Shown: positions 50,374 to 60,765 of the stretch, piece by piece
Numbering within the stretch: the first letter of the stretch is position 1
How the letters are laid out: each line of letters begins with the position of its first letter
Assembly (NCBI GenBank): GCA_946800325.1
Contig: OX326961.1
Coordinates: forward strand, 45,087,415-45,151,414
DNA from: Luzula sylvatica
Taxonomy: Eukaryota; Streptophyta; Magnoliopsida; Poales; Juncaceae
Length of the DNA stretch: 64,000 bases
Direction: 5' to 3'
Position numbers and translations under genes: made by a program
The notes under the pieces: model-generated
Told to the model about the DNA's origin: nothing
What the model saw: the letters and a program-made list of their open reading frames with translations, nothing else
Database searches by the model: none

Positions 50374-50655
50374 GGGAAATTATACTTGTCCCCACAAAAA
50401 TGGAATAAATATCCTCGATGACATCATCGAGGGTGTGTTAATTTTTTGTTAACCGGTCCGTACTTATCATAATCTTAATTAAAATTAATTATTTGTTAAT
50501 TTGTATGTTTGTTAATTGATCCGTACCTACCACATTTTATTAAAATTAAATTTTCAACTCAATTAATCATTAATTTAATTAATGTGATGATGTCATCGAG
50601 GAAGTATTTCTAACCTTTGTGGGACACCATTTGTGGGACACCATATATGCCTTCG
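50374..50655. mobile_element. MITE with 8-bp target duplication, GGGAAATTATAC family
   Basis: TTCATGTA flanks both sides (50366-50373, 50656-50663). The ends pair imperfectly (ATACTTGTCCCCACAAA against ATATGGTGTCCCACAAA). Deeper in, CCTCGATGACATCATCGAGG and GATGATGTCATCGAGGAAG mirror each other. No ORF is present. The 8-bp duplication suggests hAT. Confidence 0.75.
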
Positions 50656-50663
50656 TTCATGTA

Positions 50664-51211
50664 ACTATATAAGATATTAATTACGCGCTTCCTAACTGTA
50701 TAAGAAATGTATGCATCTAATAAGGAATTAAATAAACTAAACCATGATTAACAAAAAGATACGAGCCCATTGTCAGTGTCGTGGTCTTCACATTTAATAT
50801 TGTGGACTGAGTGTAGTGAGCAAAATATAGTATCAAAAGACCCAGCCTTTTATTCTCCTTCATGGCCAGTTTTCATTCCTCCATTCAATCGTAACATCCA
50901 TTCTTCAAGGAGAGAAATTAACCAAGAACAAGAAAACGCATTAGGGGAAATTTAAGACAACTTTGTAAGAATTAGATCTCAAGAAGGTACAATCAAGTTT
51001 TTGTTCGTTCAATTTTGCTCAATATATTAAATTTGATTAATTTTAGCATGCTCTTTGAAGATCTTTCATTGCTGAATTTGACAATTTGATTGTTTTGAGC
51101 AAATCTACAAAAATATTGTAACGAGATGTGATGTTTATGAATTGCAAGTTCTTTAATTTTTTGGTTTAAGATGATTTGACTTGAATTTTCAACAGGAAAA
51201 TCGAGACGAAA
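50664..51211 (+). other. RTNLB upstream region with a possible leader intron
   Basis: This contains the promoter and leader of the reticulon gene. A plausible 5' UTR intron runs from AAG|GTACAA (50987) to AACAG|GAAAA (51195), ending 16 bases before the ATG. No transcript evidence is available, so it is a suggestion. Confidence 0.4.
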
Positions 51212-52274
51212 ATGTCGGACCAAGGCGACCATGCATCGATAATGGACAAAGCAAACGACACGATTTACGAGTACAAGGGAGACTCGTCCTCCTCCGATTC
51301 CGACGATGAGGTACCGTCCGTTACTCTGATGAAAAAGAAGCGTTTGTTCGGCAGGACCGAGCCTGTCCACCACGTCCTCGGCGGCGGCAAAGGTACATTA
51401 CATTCTTTTACTAATTAATAATTCTATAATTAAATTCATCACTGACTCGTGTCGTGGGTCCCGCATTTAGCTGCGGATTTGGTGTTATGGAGGGACAAAC
51501 GAGTTTCGGCAGGGATATTAGCCGGAGTGACGGTGATATGGCTTCTCTTCGAGTGCATCGGTTATCATCTAATCACCTTCATTTGCCATGCACTCATGCT
51601 CGCGCTTTCGGTTTCGTTTGTTTGGTCCAGCGTTGCTTGTCTCGTCAAAAGGTAATTTCATTTCTCTAGGGATCGAGTCATTTCGTTTCTCCTCATCGTC
51701 TTATATGTGAAATGGTGATTTCAGGTCGCCGCCGAAGTTTCCAGAGGTAGTTTTGCCCGAGGATTTGTGTATTCAAATGGTCCAAAAAGTCACGCATGAA
51801 ATTAACGAGGCGTTCATCACGTTCCATTACATCGCTTCTGGAAAGGATTTGAAAACCTATCTCAAGGTGAAATGCCGAAATTATTAAAAGATCGTTATCT
51901 TTCTTGATTTGTCGAAATTGAAATTTTGAAATGTTGGTACAGATTATCGCGGGTTTATGGTTGGTTTCGGTTATTGGTAGCTGGTTCAGTTTATTGACTC
52001 TCTTTTATATCGGTTAGCATTTATTTATTTATTTTGAAATCATTATTTCATATATTGTTTTAAGCGGAGATATTCAACTAATTAATTCTTCACATTCTGT
52101 ACAGCTTTTCTGATTGTCTATACTGCGCCAATATTCTACGAGAAGTACGAGGATGAAGTGGACGATTTTGGAGACAAGGCTTTAATTGAAATTAAGAAAT
52201 ATTACGAGGCGCTCGAAGAAAAAGTGCGTCAGAAGATTCCGCGTGGCTCGTTCGGAGACAAGAAGCAGCACTGA
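51212..52274 (+). CDS. Reticulon-like protein, RTNLB family (5 exons, 247 aa)
   Basis: An ER membrane protein that bends and tubulates the endoplasmic reticulum. Exons: 51212-51392, 51471-51651, 51725-51866, 51943-52012, 52105-52274. Phases agree and all introns are GT-AG. The N-terminus is acidic and serine-rich (SSSSDSDDE), followed by LFGRTEPVHHVLGGGKAADL, the standard entry to the plant reticulon domain. Two long hydrophobic hairpins follow: about residues 70-110 (ILAGVTVIWLLFECIGYHLI onward), and about 170-205, before APIFYEKYEDEVD. The C-terminus is charged and ends DKKQH, a plausible ER-retrieval type tail. The protein is full length for RTNLB1-8-type members. The next gene is convergent, 327 bp away. 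Confidence 0.94.
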
Positions 52275-52601
52275 GAAATAAGCCATGTCCGCATAGCTTC
52301 GTTTTTCTACTGAATTAAAATTAGCCGAGTCACTAACCAGATTTTGCTTAAATGCTCATTTGAGTTTTTGATATTGTATGATTTTATCTGGTTGTCAATA
52401 ATCGCGAATTATATATAAATGGTAATATTTTATTTTTGTCATTTCTCCAATGAAAATGGATATCATAAAGATCTTTCGTCATGAATGAAAATCACCAAAT
52501 ACTACACAGAAATATCGTACAAAAAGAAAAGATTCACACATTTCAAGCTCAAAAGCTAAGTACACGATAAAAAAAACTAAATACCGTTATAAACGCTCTC
52601 T
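52275..52601. other. Intergenic between convergent genes
   Basis: About 330 bp separates the RTNLB stop from the LCAA stop. It must hold both 3' UTRs and poly(A) sites, so the transcripts may overlap. No other feature is seen. Confidence 0.6.
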
Positions 52602-53536
52602 CTAGGCCTCGTTGCCGCTAGAATTCGGCGGCAAGAAGGTTTCCCACCACCCAAATTCATATTTTTGATATGGTGCCGTCCAAGTTGACGGTTTTTCAAA
52701 TTTCAAATCAACCGAATTAGCATCCAAAGCTTCTACAGTCGTATCCGCTTCGAAATCTCCTGCGAGAACTCTATCAAGCCTCAACTTCATGAACCTACAA
52801 TCACATCATAAATTTCATTAAATCATTTCACAATCACATATTTTTATTTTTGATATGTTACGTGATCCAACGGCGATCGGTGGAGACCAGGGCTACGGCT
52901 GGCCGATTGAGCCTTTTAGTAACATTGGGGAATTTGTCAAGAAATTTGGGCTCAATCACGAGCCAAAAATCTTGTTCTCTTTTGCGCTCTTCAAAAAGTC
53001 TACGCCTTTCGAACATAACCTCCTGGAAATGCTCCTCTTCGTCCAACATGAACTTCGCATTCGCCACCAAAAAGTAGTACCTCTTCTTCTCCTATAAATT
53101 ATACACAAAATTATATGTAAATTTGATAAATAGTTCATATACTAAAAAAATTCGGTTGTTTACAACAAAGTGGCTGTAGTTTAGTGGTTAGAATTCCACG
53201 TTGTGGCCGTGGAGACCTGGGCTCGAATCCCAGCAGCCACACTATTAATTTTTTTTTTTTTTTTTTTTTTTTAAGCTGGTTGAATAATCTTGAATTGGTA
53301 AAGCTTCTAATCTTAAAAAGAGAGAAAAATGGTACCTGTTGAACCGGCTCGGAGGAGCCGAGCTGGTCGGAATCAATAGCTACGGCTCTAACAGATAAGG
53401 AAGGAGAATGCTTGGATCCTCGGCTGAACTGGAGAGTAGTGGACGAAGAAGTGAATGAAGTAGCCGGAGCTATGCAAGGTTGAGTCGGCTTGAATTGGGC
53501 GCATGGCCTGAGAGATAGTGTTGCCGGTGCCAACAT
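52602..53536 (-). CDS. YCF54-like protein LCAA, chloroplast (3 exons, ~207 aa)
   Basis: Matches the plant LOW CHLOROPHYLL ACCUMULATION A / Ycf54 family. These proteins support the magnesium-protoporphyrin IX monomethyl ester cyclase in chlorophyll synthesis, in plastids. Minus-strand exons: 53536-53336, 53091-52862, 52794-52602, with GT-AG introns in register. Residues 1 to about 50 are rich in Ser/Thr and poor in acids, as a transit peptide. The core has YYFLVANAKFMLDEEEHFQE, QDFWLVIEPKFLDKFPNV, RPAVALVSTDRRWIT, FMKLRLDRVL and YEFGWWETFLPP, which are family signatures. I chose ATG 53536 because the length then fits the family and a TATA box lies at 53685-53692. In-frame ATGs at 53722 and 53698 are upstream of or beside it. 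Intron 1 holds an opposite-strand tRNA gene. Confidence 0.93.
53170..53241 (+). tRNA. tRNA-His (anticodon GTG)
   Basis: The sequence folds as a normal nuclear tRNA. The acceptor GTGGCTG (53170-53176) pairs with CAGCCAC (53234-53240), with discriminator A at 53241. The anticodon stem CCACG/CGTGG encloses loop TTGTGGC, giving anticodon GTG at 53203-53205. The T-arm carries GGGCTCGAATCCC. It matches the plant cytosolic tRNA-His consensus as I know it, with no CCA encoded. A run of about 25 T starts at 53248, a strong Pol III stop. It lies inside intron 1 of the LCAA gene, on the opposite strand. Confidence 0.96.
53248..53273 (+). terminator. Poly-T tract, Pol III terminator of the tRNA gene
   Basis: About 25 consecutive T residues start seven bases after the tRNA discriminator. 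Four or more T suffice for Pol III, so this is an unusually long stop. On the LCAA (minus) strand it reads as poly-A within the intron. Confidence 0.8.
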
Positions 53537-53684
53537 TGGGGCAGAGTGAGAGAGAGAGGAAGAAGAAAAAGGCTTATCCGTGGAAGCTAGTTGAGTGAGT
53601 TCTTTTGAATTATCGTAGTGAGTGGATGGGTGGGTCAGTGTGGGTATTGTCTCTCCTCGCTCCTCATAAGCCCATAAGAACACG

Positions 53685-53692
53685 GATTTATA
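53685..53692 (-). promoter_or_regulatory. Probable TATA box of LCAA
   Basis: The minus strand reads CTATAAATCC, about 150 bp before the chosen ATG (53536). This leaves room for a short leader, and supports the internal start over the longer upstream frame. Confidence 0.55.
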
Positions 53693-53722
53693 GCCCATGG
53701 CTTTTGGAAATTCACGGAGCAT

Positions 53723-54589
53723 TTTGGATCCTTATAGAAACCCAACTAAACTTAAAAAGCAATAATTATAAATATAATTATAATTATTTTACCTGGCTTG
53801 GTAGGTAGATTGATTATTGGTATGATTTGTTTAAATATTTTTTATGTTTCTAAACGACTTGAGGGGGTTAATAGATAATTTTAGTGACATGCTTGCTGTT
53901 TTTGTAATACAAATTAAGTTCCAATGGTTGTTGTGTTAATTGACTAATTAATTCAAAATGTGTTTGAAATAATTAACACAAAGAAAAACATTACTGAATA
54001 AGCAAAATTGTAAAATAATTGATTTGTAACTAGTTTTATACCCGCACGATTGCGCTGGATTGTTTTGGTTTGTGGTATATGTTTTGGTCAAATATTTGAT
54101 TTCTTTGCACATGCTACGAACAAATTGTGGATACATTGTACGTGAAATGTAAGAACACGATACACAAAATATGATTTTTTTTATAACGAAACAACAAATA
54201 ATATTACATAACTTTTGATAATAGAAGAAATTTAAAAATTGAAACAATACCAAGTTTTAATTAATTCAGATATTAAAAAATTATGCAATCAAATGCATTG
54301 AAAACAATGAACACTTTCAATCGGACATAGAATATGTAAACATAGTGTGTTTGTTTCAGTACATCATGATTTTTGTAAATTTTAGAGTAATGACGGTCTG
54401 AAATGTTCAAAAGCTGACTTTCCTGAACAATTCAAACAGTTGTTGCTATAAAATTTGTCTATTATTTATACATCATCGGTAAAATCAGGAGAACGAAGTC
54501 AAGAGTGTGTCAAAGTCGATTCGAGAACAATGAATGATGTAAGAGCCTTGATTTAGATCAAGAATCTCATGCGACATAAAGATACGTTG
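53723..54589. other. AT-rich intergenic, nothing recognised
   Basis: Upstream flank of LCAA. No ORF with family features, no RNA and no clear transposon ends. Confidence 0.45.
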
Positions 54590-54620
54590 GTGTTGTTGGT
54601 GTTGGTGGTGGTGGTGGTGG

Positions 54621-54686
<66 letters not shown>

Positions 54687-54703
54687 CAACGACGATGATG
54701 ATA
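54590..54703. repeat. Compound microsatellite (GGT)n-(GTT)n-(GAT)n
   Basis: Three adjoining trinucleotide runs: GGT, then GTT (about 11 units), then GAT (about 11 units), followed by interrupted GAT/GAC repeats to about 54730. Confidence 0.93.
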
Positions 54704-54734
54704 GAAAAGATGATGATATGATGATGATGAAGGA

Positions 54735-55119
54735 AATAATGTCCTAGGCTGAACCGTTTAGCTTGAATGTAAACGAATGATAATTATTATTTATGTTTGT
54801 TGATCTAATATTTTAATATTTGATTAAAGTTTCATTTAATACGTGTACTGGTTATTTAACATATTTAGGAATACGTGAATAAGCCTTGAATTGTATCACT
54901 AGTTTGTACATCATCATAATATGTGATTATGATAGTAAAACTGTAGCAATGAACGTAATACGATTCTAAATGTCCCTGGTCATATATATGATGTATATAG
55001 AGATATACATGTTTAAGAAAATAGAATATATATGTACACCAGTATATTCGCATATGAGATGATTATGTTTTACTGATCATGGGCATGGAATACATAGAGA
55101 TGTAGTGATGTCAAATATA

Positions 55120-55163
<44 letters not shown>

Positions 55164-55285
55164 GACTACATATTGGACTGACCAACTTATGAGAATATAC
55201 ATGGTTATTGTCATTATATATATTCTCATAAACAAATATAATTTTAGTTCTTTGACCTGAGGTTATCATTAGATTTCTCACCTAT
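54735..55285. other. AT-rich intergenic with an (AT)n run
   Basis: No gene is seen. A pure AT dinucleotide run of about 19 units lies at 55122-55159. Confidence 0.6.
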
Positions 55286-55289
55286 GAAT

Positions 55290-57179
55290 TGTGATACTTA
55301 GATATGTTTCTTTATTATCTTTAACCGGGTAATCAAGATCATCATTGGATATTACATGAAGCAGGTTGGAGGATGTGAATAACCAAGATGGAAGTTGTTC
55401 CTTTCATGATTGAAAGAGATATCTCTCAGGGCCCCCTGATGAATTAGGATTGAAGGAAATGCGTGGCCACGCTCAATAAGATTAACATGTGTTGTTAATA
55501 TTAATTGAATATTCAATCTGATTCTATATCTAGAAAGGGTTAAATTGATTTAGAAAGGATGACATTTGACCATGCCTTTGATCAACAGATATCGTATAAA
55601 CAAGAGAGCTAGAAATTTGTCTACTTGATAAATAGGTTATGATCATAAATCATTTATTTAATTTGGGTAGTCATAATTCCTTTCTAGAGGCCAATTATGA
55701 TTTGCATAGTTAAATAGAGATTTAATATGCTGCCTGAAGGAAATACAGTTTCGGATCAACCGTAAAAGTGTACACAAGGATAAACGAATGTAAGCGTACA
55801 TTTGTGGTCATATCTTTCAGTAGGAAAATCCAATTTGAATGGTTCAAATTGGGTTAGATAGATAATAAGATTATCTACAACCTTCATGTAGAAATATATT
55901 TCATATGAACGAAGTATAAGTATCGTTTTTATGAAATACCGAAAGGGTGCAACAGTATGACATACAGTTAGTAAAATAGTCATAACGTTTGCATAAGAAT
56001 TCCAATTGGTCCAGGCCAAATTGGGTTGGGTAGATAATAAGATTATCTACAACTTTCGTGTAGGTTGATTTTCTGTCAGAATAATTTACCAATTTCGTAT
56101 GGACAGAATACTGAACAGGTTCATGCAGTTTTCTGTGTGAAATGGTGTATATTGGATATACATGCATTTTGGCCCATCCTTATCCTATGCAGTGTTCCAG
56201 AAATCGGTCTTGGCGGCCGATTAATCGGTGATTAATCGCTCCTCGATGGTCCGCCGTCGAGATAACCCCTTGGCGTTTTGTGTTTGGCGGAATCCGCCAA
56301 GCCACCGCCGATCCGATTTTTAGAAGTGTTTTTTTTTTTTTTTTTTTGAATTGTCAACGGGTCCATAGCCTAGTTGGTTGAATGCGAAGCACAAAAAATC
56401 ATATATTATTAGAGGTTGTGGGATACTATTCAAAATAACGATCGTTTTCGTTATGGATTGTCAATGGATCTCCATTAACATCAAAAAAATTAAACATCAA
56501 TAATGAAAACGATCGTTTGTCGGATACTATTCAAAAAAATAAATTTGGACTAAATTTTTTCATATTTTTAATATTATTTATATATATAAATTATTATTAT
56601 TATTTGAGTTTATGTTAGTTTACTGATGTAGTGTATTTTGTTACTTAAATTATTCAAAACTTATTAAAAAAACTGTGATTTGTAATTTTGTTTAATTAAT
56701 TTAAATATTAAATATAAAAAAATAAAAATCCGCCGAGGTCCGTCGAAATTCCCGATTAATCATCCTTGGCGCTTGATGGTCGTCTGCCGACTAGCGAGCG
56801 CCGAGCGATTTCTGGAACATTGATCATATGTGATATAAATAGGATAATTCTCTCTCATCTCAAACCAATTGATTCAGTCCAATCATTGGATTATTCAGAA
56901 TATTCCAGAAATAAAGAGAGAGACATCTTTCTAGAGAGAGAAAGGGTGTGAAGAGAGAGAACCGAGAAATGGAGTTTTCTCGATATAGAGAATCAACCAA
57001 TCAAGCAAGTTCGCCGGTGTATCGTCTAGGCAGTTGCACCCGCGACCGACGAACTCCGACTCACGGTGGATACAAGTAGAGGAGCGACACTTGTGGCTCT
57101 CCGATTGTGATCAAACCGAAGGAGCAAAACTGTTGGCTGTGGAAGAGTGTGGACGTGGGACGCACGAAAGACAACCGGA
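55290..57179 (+). mobile_element. Diverged copia 3' end: 3' non-coding part plus truncated LTR
   Basis: From 55290 the sequence matches, in reverse, the 3' non-coding part of the 19930-32137 element (GAGATATCTCT, AACCATGCCTTT/GACCATGCCTTT, ACAAGAGA-CTAG). An LTR starts TGAAGGAAATACAG at 55735, with the same inner order (TAGATAATAAGATTATCTAC, TGCAACAGTATGACATACAG, GTATATTGGATATACATG, CAAGTTCGCCGGTG, GGGACGCACG). The LTR is interrupted by a hAT-like element (56190-56822) and is cut at 57179 by another LTR. Confidence 0.78.
56190..56822. mobile_element. Non-autonomous hAT-like element 5 (GATTAATCGG family)
   Basis: Flanked by ATCCTATG / ATCATATG, an 8-bp duplication with one change. The terminal inverted repeat is CARTGTTCCAGAAATCG. 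Subterminal words GATTAATCGGTGATTAATCG, CTTGGCG and CCGCCGA are shared with 45874-46351. Removing it restores LTR continuity. Confidence 0.87.
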
Positions 57180-57509
57180 TGTTGGTTCAAATTTCCTATT
57201 GTTTGATTATCTCAAATACAATGTCGATACTACTAACAAAATCTAGCAAGATAAATGTGTAGGAGATAGGTACAAAATGAAAGGATCAATCAAGAATAAC
57301 AAGAATCAAAGACATCGAAGAATCATGGATAAAATCAAGACGCACATAAATCAAGACGTTGAAGAATTGCGAAGAAGATCAAGACATAGAAGATTCCGCA
57401 AGTTGGGATAGCTACCTAATCATCAATACAATATATAGGTATCTCTAAACTTGTTTAAAAGATTAAACTCAATGAAAAATTACTTGAATTCAATTAAAAA
57501 GGCTGAAAT

Positions 57510-58045
57510 CAGTATGTCCATTGCAACGGAATTCCAGTCCGTTGTAACGGAACTACTCAATTTATTCAACATGGAAAAAACCAGTATAGTCCGTTGCAAC
57601 GTAATCACCAATACGTTGTAACGGACATGTACGTTGTAACGGAACTCTATCTCCGTTGCAACGTTATTTTATTTCCAATGAGGAAGCCTGTCACAGAAGA
57701 ATGTCCGTTGTAACGGACATTAATGTCCGTTGTAACGGACATCAAGGCTTCACTTCAGTATAAACTTCCACATAAGTCCGTTGTAACGGAACCCCTCACC
57801 ACGTTGTAACGGAAAACTCTCCGTTGCAACGGGAATTAAAACCAAAGCTGAAGTGTTGTCTCAGTAGCATGTCCGTTGGAACGGACTCAAGTCCGTGGCA
57901 ACGTACTAGCTAACACAGACTTCCGTTGCAACGGACTACGTTCCGTTACAACGGATTGTGCAATAAATTCAAGTACGGCAGCCATAACGGCTAGTTTTTT
58001 GAGAGTTCCGTTGCAACAGAACATATGTCCGTTGCAACGGACTAT
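57510..58045 (+). promoter_or_regulatory. Array of ~19 CCGTTGYAACGG palindromes upstream of an LTR TATA box
   Basis: About 19 copies of TCCGTTGYAACGGA or close variants are spread irregularly over 535 bp, some in tight pairs (near 57710-57740 and 57925-57955). They stop just before the TATA box at 58082. Each copy has an AACGG core on both strands, the core bound by plant MYB3R factors in mitosis-specific (MSA) elements. Binding is inference. Confidence 0.7.
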
Positions 58046-58081
58046 ACAGAATAAGCAAGTAAGGGAAGGGACTATGTGTTC

Positions 58082-58089
58082 TATAAATA
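58082..58089 (+). promoter_or_regulatory. TATA box of the family C LTR
   Basis: TATAAATA within TTCTATAAATAGAACC, followed by a pyrimidine-rich stretch (CCCTTCCCTCATTCTCTCTC), as at typical plant TATA promoters. The solo LTR has the same arrangement at 18695-18702 on the minus strand. Confidence 0.65.
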
Positions 58090-58360
58090 GAACCCTTCCC
58101 TCATTCTCTCTCATCACTTCATCTATCCAAATCTAAACTTCCAAAGAGAGAAACATTGCTATATCATTGAGCTAAAACAATCTTCTAAATCATTCTTAGA
58201 GATTAGATTTCCCTCTTCCCTTCCAAATACTATTCCCAACTTGCGTGACCGATCACGTTTAGTTAGTATTTAGATATTGTAATATGCTAGTACCAAGAGT
58301 GTAAAGCCGCCATAGATCGAGAGAAACGTGTAACTCGATCTAGGCAAAATTCCATTTTTT

Positions 58361-59413
58361 GTGAAGAGCCTCCCCACACTATAAATAAGGAGGCACCCCA
58401 ACCATTTTACTCATTAATTTTCCGAGCCAAACCTTTTTTAAAAATCTATTTTCTCTAGTTAAATTATCTGTGAGGTGAGTCGTAAAAAATCACTCTCGGA
58501 TAAATTTTCTCTAGTTAATAATCTCAATTACATAACATGCATTTGTTGTCTAAAAAAAATAGTAAATTACCACATATAATGGATCATTTCATTTTTATTC
58601 ACCATTACATAATTTACGGGTGATGCTAGGATCACTCTAGGACTCATTTTCAAAATCACTCGCCATATTTGTCGACATGCAAACAACGGCGGATCTTGAT
58701 GTGCTTTTTGTTGTGTGTGTGTGTGTGTAGGGGGGGGGGGGCAGATAAAACCATCTATTATTGGGATTACAGTGCGAAATTTTTTTGGGGAGTCAAACAG
58801 TAAAATTTATCCTGTTATACTGATCAAATACACCGAATCGCTCGCTATATACAATGTTCATCTAAATTTTGTTTATTTATTTATTTTTATTTTTTTGGGG
58901 GGGGGGGGGAGGTGACAAGGACCCCCCTGACTCATACTAAGATCCGCCTCTACATACATAGAGCCACATTATTTTTTCAAAAATCAACACATATAATCCA
59001 CGTGTCGTTCATTTAGAGAGTGGAGGTGAAAGCGACCATGCCTTTGTTTCGTAACTTACTAATTAATGTCATCATATTACGTGAATATTTAATTTAGAAA
59101 AAATATTGTGCACTCCATGGACATGCACTTTCACATGCACGCTATCAATAGGAGAGCGACACGTGGCAGTTGATTTTTTTTTTGAATTTTTACCGATTTT
59201 TGTGCACTCCGGCGTACTTCAAAACGTTTGTTGTTTCTCATCAAAGTTGTATATCTTATTTAGATGTATGATATATATTTATGTGTTATATCTTTTTGAT
59301 GTATCTTATATCTCTTAGATGTATGATATATACCTTTTTAAAATATAATATATGTTATATTTTTTTTTTTACATCTATACTATCTTTTTGTTTGTTATAC
59401 ATTTTTAGACGTA
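58361..59413. other. Intergenic with simple repeats and a possible small transposon
   Basis: No gene is seen. A GT run (58710-58728) followed by a G tract, and another G tract (58898-58910), lie between GGCGGATCTTGATGTG (58690) and its near mirror CATACTAAGATCCGCC (about 58934-58949). The two could be the ends of a small transposon, but no target duplication was found. Sequence at 59105-59230 (GTGCACTCC, ACACGTGGCA) partly mirrors 62440-62555. Confidence 0.45.
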
Positions 59414-60179
59414 CACTACAACAGATCTGGGTATCAGCGACGGGCCGTCGCTAATAAAACGAGTTTTCTGTGACGGGCCGTCGCAGAAAGCTATTAACGA
59501 CGGTTTATTAGCGACGGGCCGTCGCAGATGTTAAAATATTACCGTCGGCCCGTCGCTGATGCTACAAACCGTCGCTAATATTCTGCGACGGCCCGTCGCA
59601 GATTCATAAACCGTCGCTAATATTCTGCGACGGCCCGTCGCAGATGCATAAACCGTCGCAGATAACTATCAGCGACGGGCCGTCGCTAATAACGCCCGTC
59701 GCAGATAAGTTTAGGGTTTTAGATATAACCCGCCCGCCAGCCTCTCTCTCTCTTCCCTCATTCATTCCGCCCCCCTCTCCTTCTCCCTCTTCTTCTGCCT
59801 CCTAAACCCTAACAGCCCCCCTCTCCTTCTCCCTCTTCTTCCGCCTAACAGCGCGGCGCCCCTCTCTCCCTCGCCCCTCTCTCCTTCTCCCTCTTCTTCC
59901 GCCTAACAGCACGGCGCCCCTCTCTCTCTCGACCCTCTCTGAAACCCTAGAACCACAGGTCAAGTTTGCTGTTGGTGGTGGTGGTGGTGGTACTGGAAAG
60001 AAATGTGCTCTCAAACCCTAGATCTGGTATTTTCTCGCTGATATTTTAGTATCGCCATTGAATTTTTGGTTTATTTAGGGTTTAATTAGGGTTTAATTAG
60101 GATAATTTAGTATCGCCATTGAATTTTTATTTACTCTCTCTCTCTCTCTCTCTCTAGTCAAGGATATGCAACTGATGTG

Positions 60180-60419
60180 GCTTAATTCTGACGTGCGCAA
60201 GGAATGGATCGATGCTGGTTTGCGAGGCGGGCTGAATTTACTCTCTCTATCTCTCTAGTCAAATATATTTAATTTCGGAAATTATTTGCAGCTTGTTTTG
60301 ATGATGTTCGGGACTAGGGGTAGCGGTGAGGGTTCGAGATGCGGTACCAGAGGCTGACGAGGCGGGTACCAGAGGCTGACGAGGCGGGCTGAATTAATCA
60401 GAACCGATGCTGGCTTAAT

Positions 60420-60465
<46 letters not shown>

Positions 60466-60765
60466 TATTATTTTCCTCAAAATATCATAATTATGTTGTG
60501 ATTTTAATTTTTGATTTTAAATTAAATATATTTAATTTCTGAAATTATTTGTATATTAATATTATTATATATTTCTATTAAGTTTAATTTTTTTATTTTC
60601 AAAAAATATTATTTTTAATTAATATGTAATTTTATTGTGTTATTTACAGCTTGTTTTGATGACGTTCGGGCCTAGGGGTAGCGGTGACGGTTCGAGATGC
60701 GGTACCAGAGGCTGACGAGGCGGGTACCAGAGGCTGACGAGGCGGGTACCAGAGGCTGACGAGGA
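60180..60765. repeat. Duplicated exon-like block with 21-22 bp minisatellite in CACTA 2
   Basis: GCAGCTTGTTTTGATGATGT (about 60290) recurs as ACAGCTTGTTTTGATGACGT (about 60648), an offset of 358 bp. Each is followed by TTCGAGATGC and tandem copies of GTACCAGAGGCTGACGAG (two at 60341, three at 60699). Each copy has an AG acceptor-like start after an AT-rich intron-like stretch. Confidence 0.78.
60427..60462. repeat. (CT)n microsatellite
   Basis: About 18 CT units within CACTA element 2. Shorter runs lie at 60136-60156 and 60240-60257. Confidence 0.93.

Larger units (their letters stand above)
57180..58360 (+). mobile_element. LTR of family C, partial, with palindrome array
   Basis: It starts TGTTGGTTCAAATTTCC, exactly as the solo LTR (minus strand from 19336). 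It stays homologous through CGTGACCGATCACGTT, AGATCGAGAGAAACGTGTAA and CGATCTAGGCAAAA, after which similarity ends (about 58350). A TATA box lies at 58082-58089. No partner LTR is visible, so it is a truncated LTR inserted in the LTR beginning at 55735. Confidence 0.78.

Noticed and set aside
53537..53722. Longer LCAA start at 53722 or 53698
   Set aside because: It would place the TATA box inside the coding region and add about 60 residues absent from the family and unlike a transit peptide start. The ATG at 53536 gives the expected length.
58690..58950. Small transposon with GGCGGATCTT ends
   Set aside because: The inverted ends are short and I found no matching target duplication. It is left as a possibility in the intergenic note.
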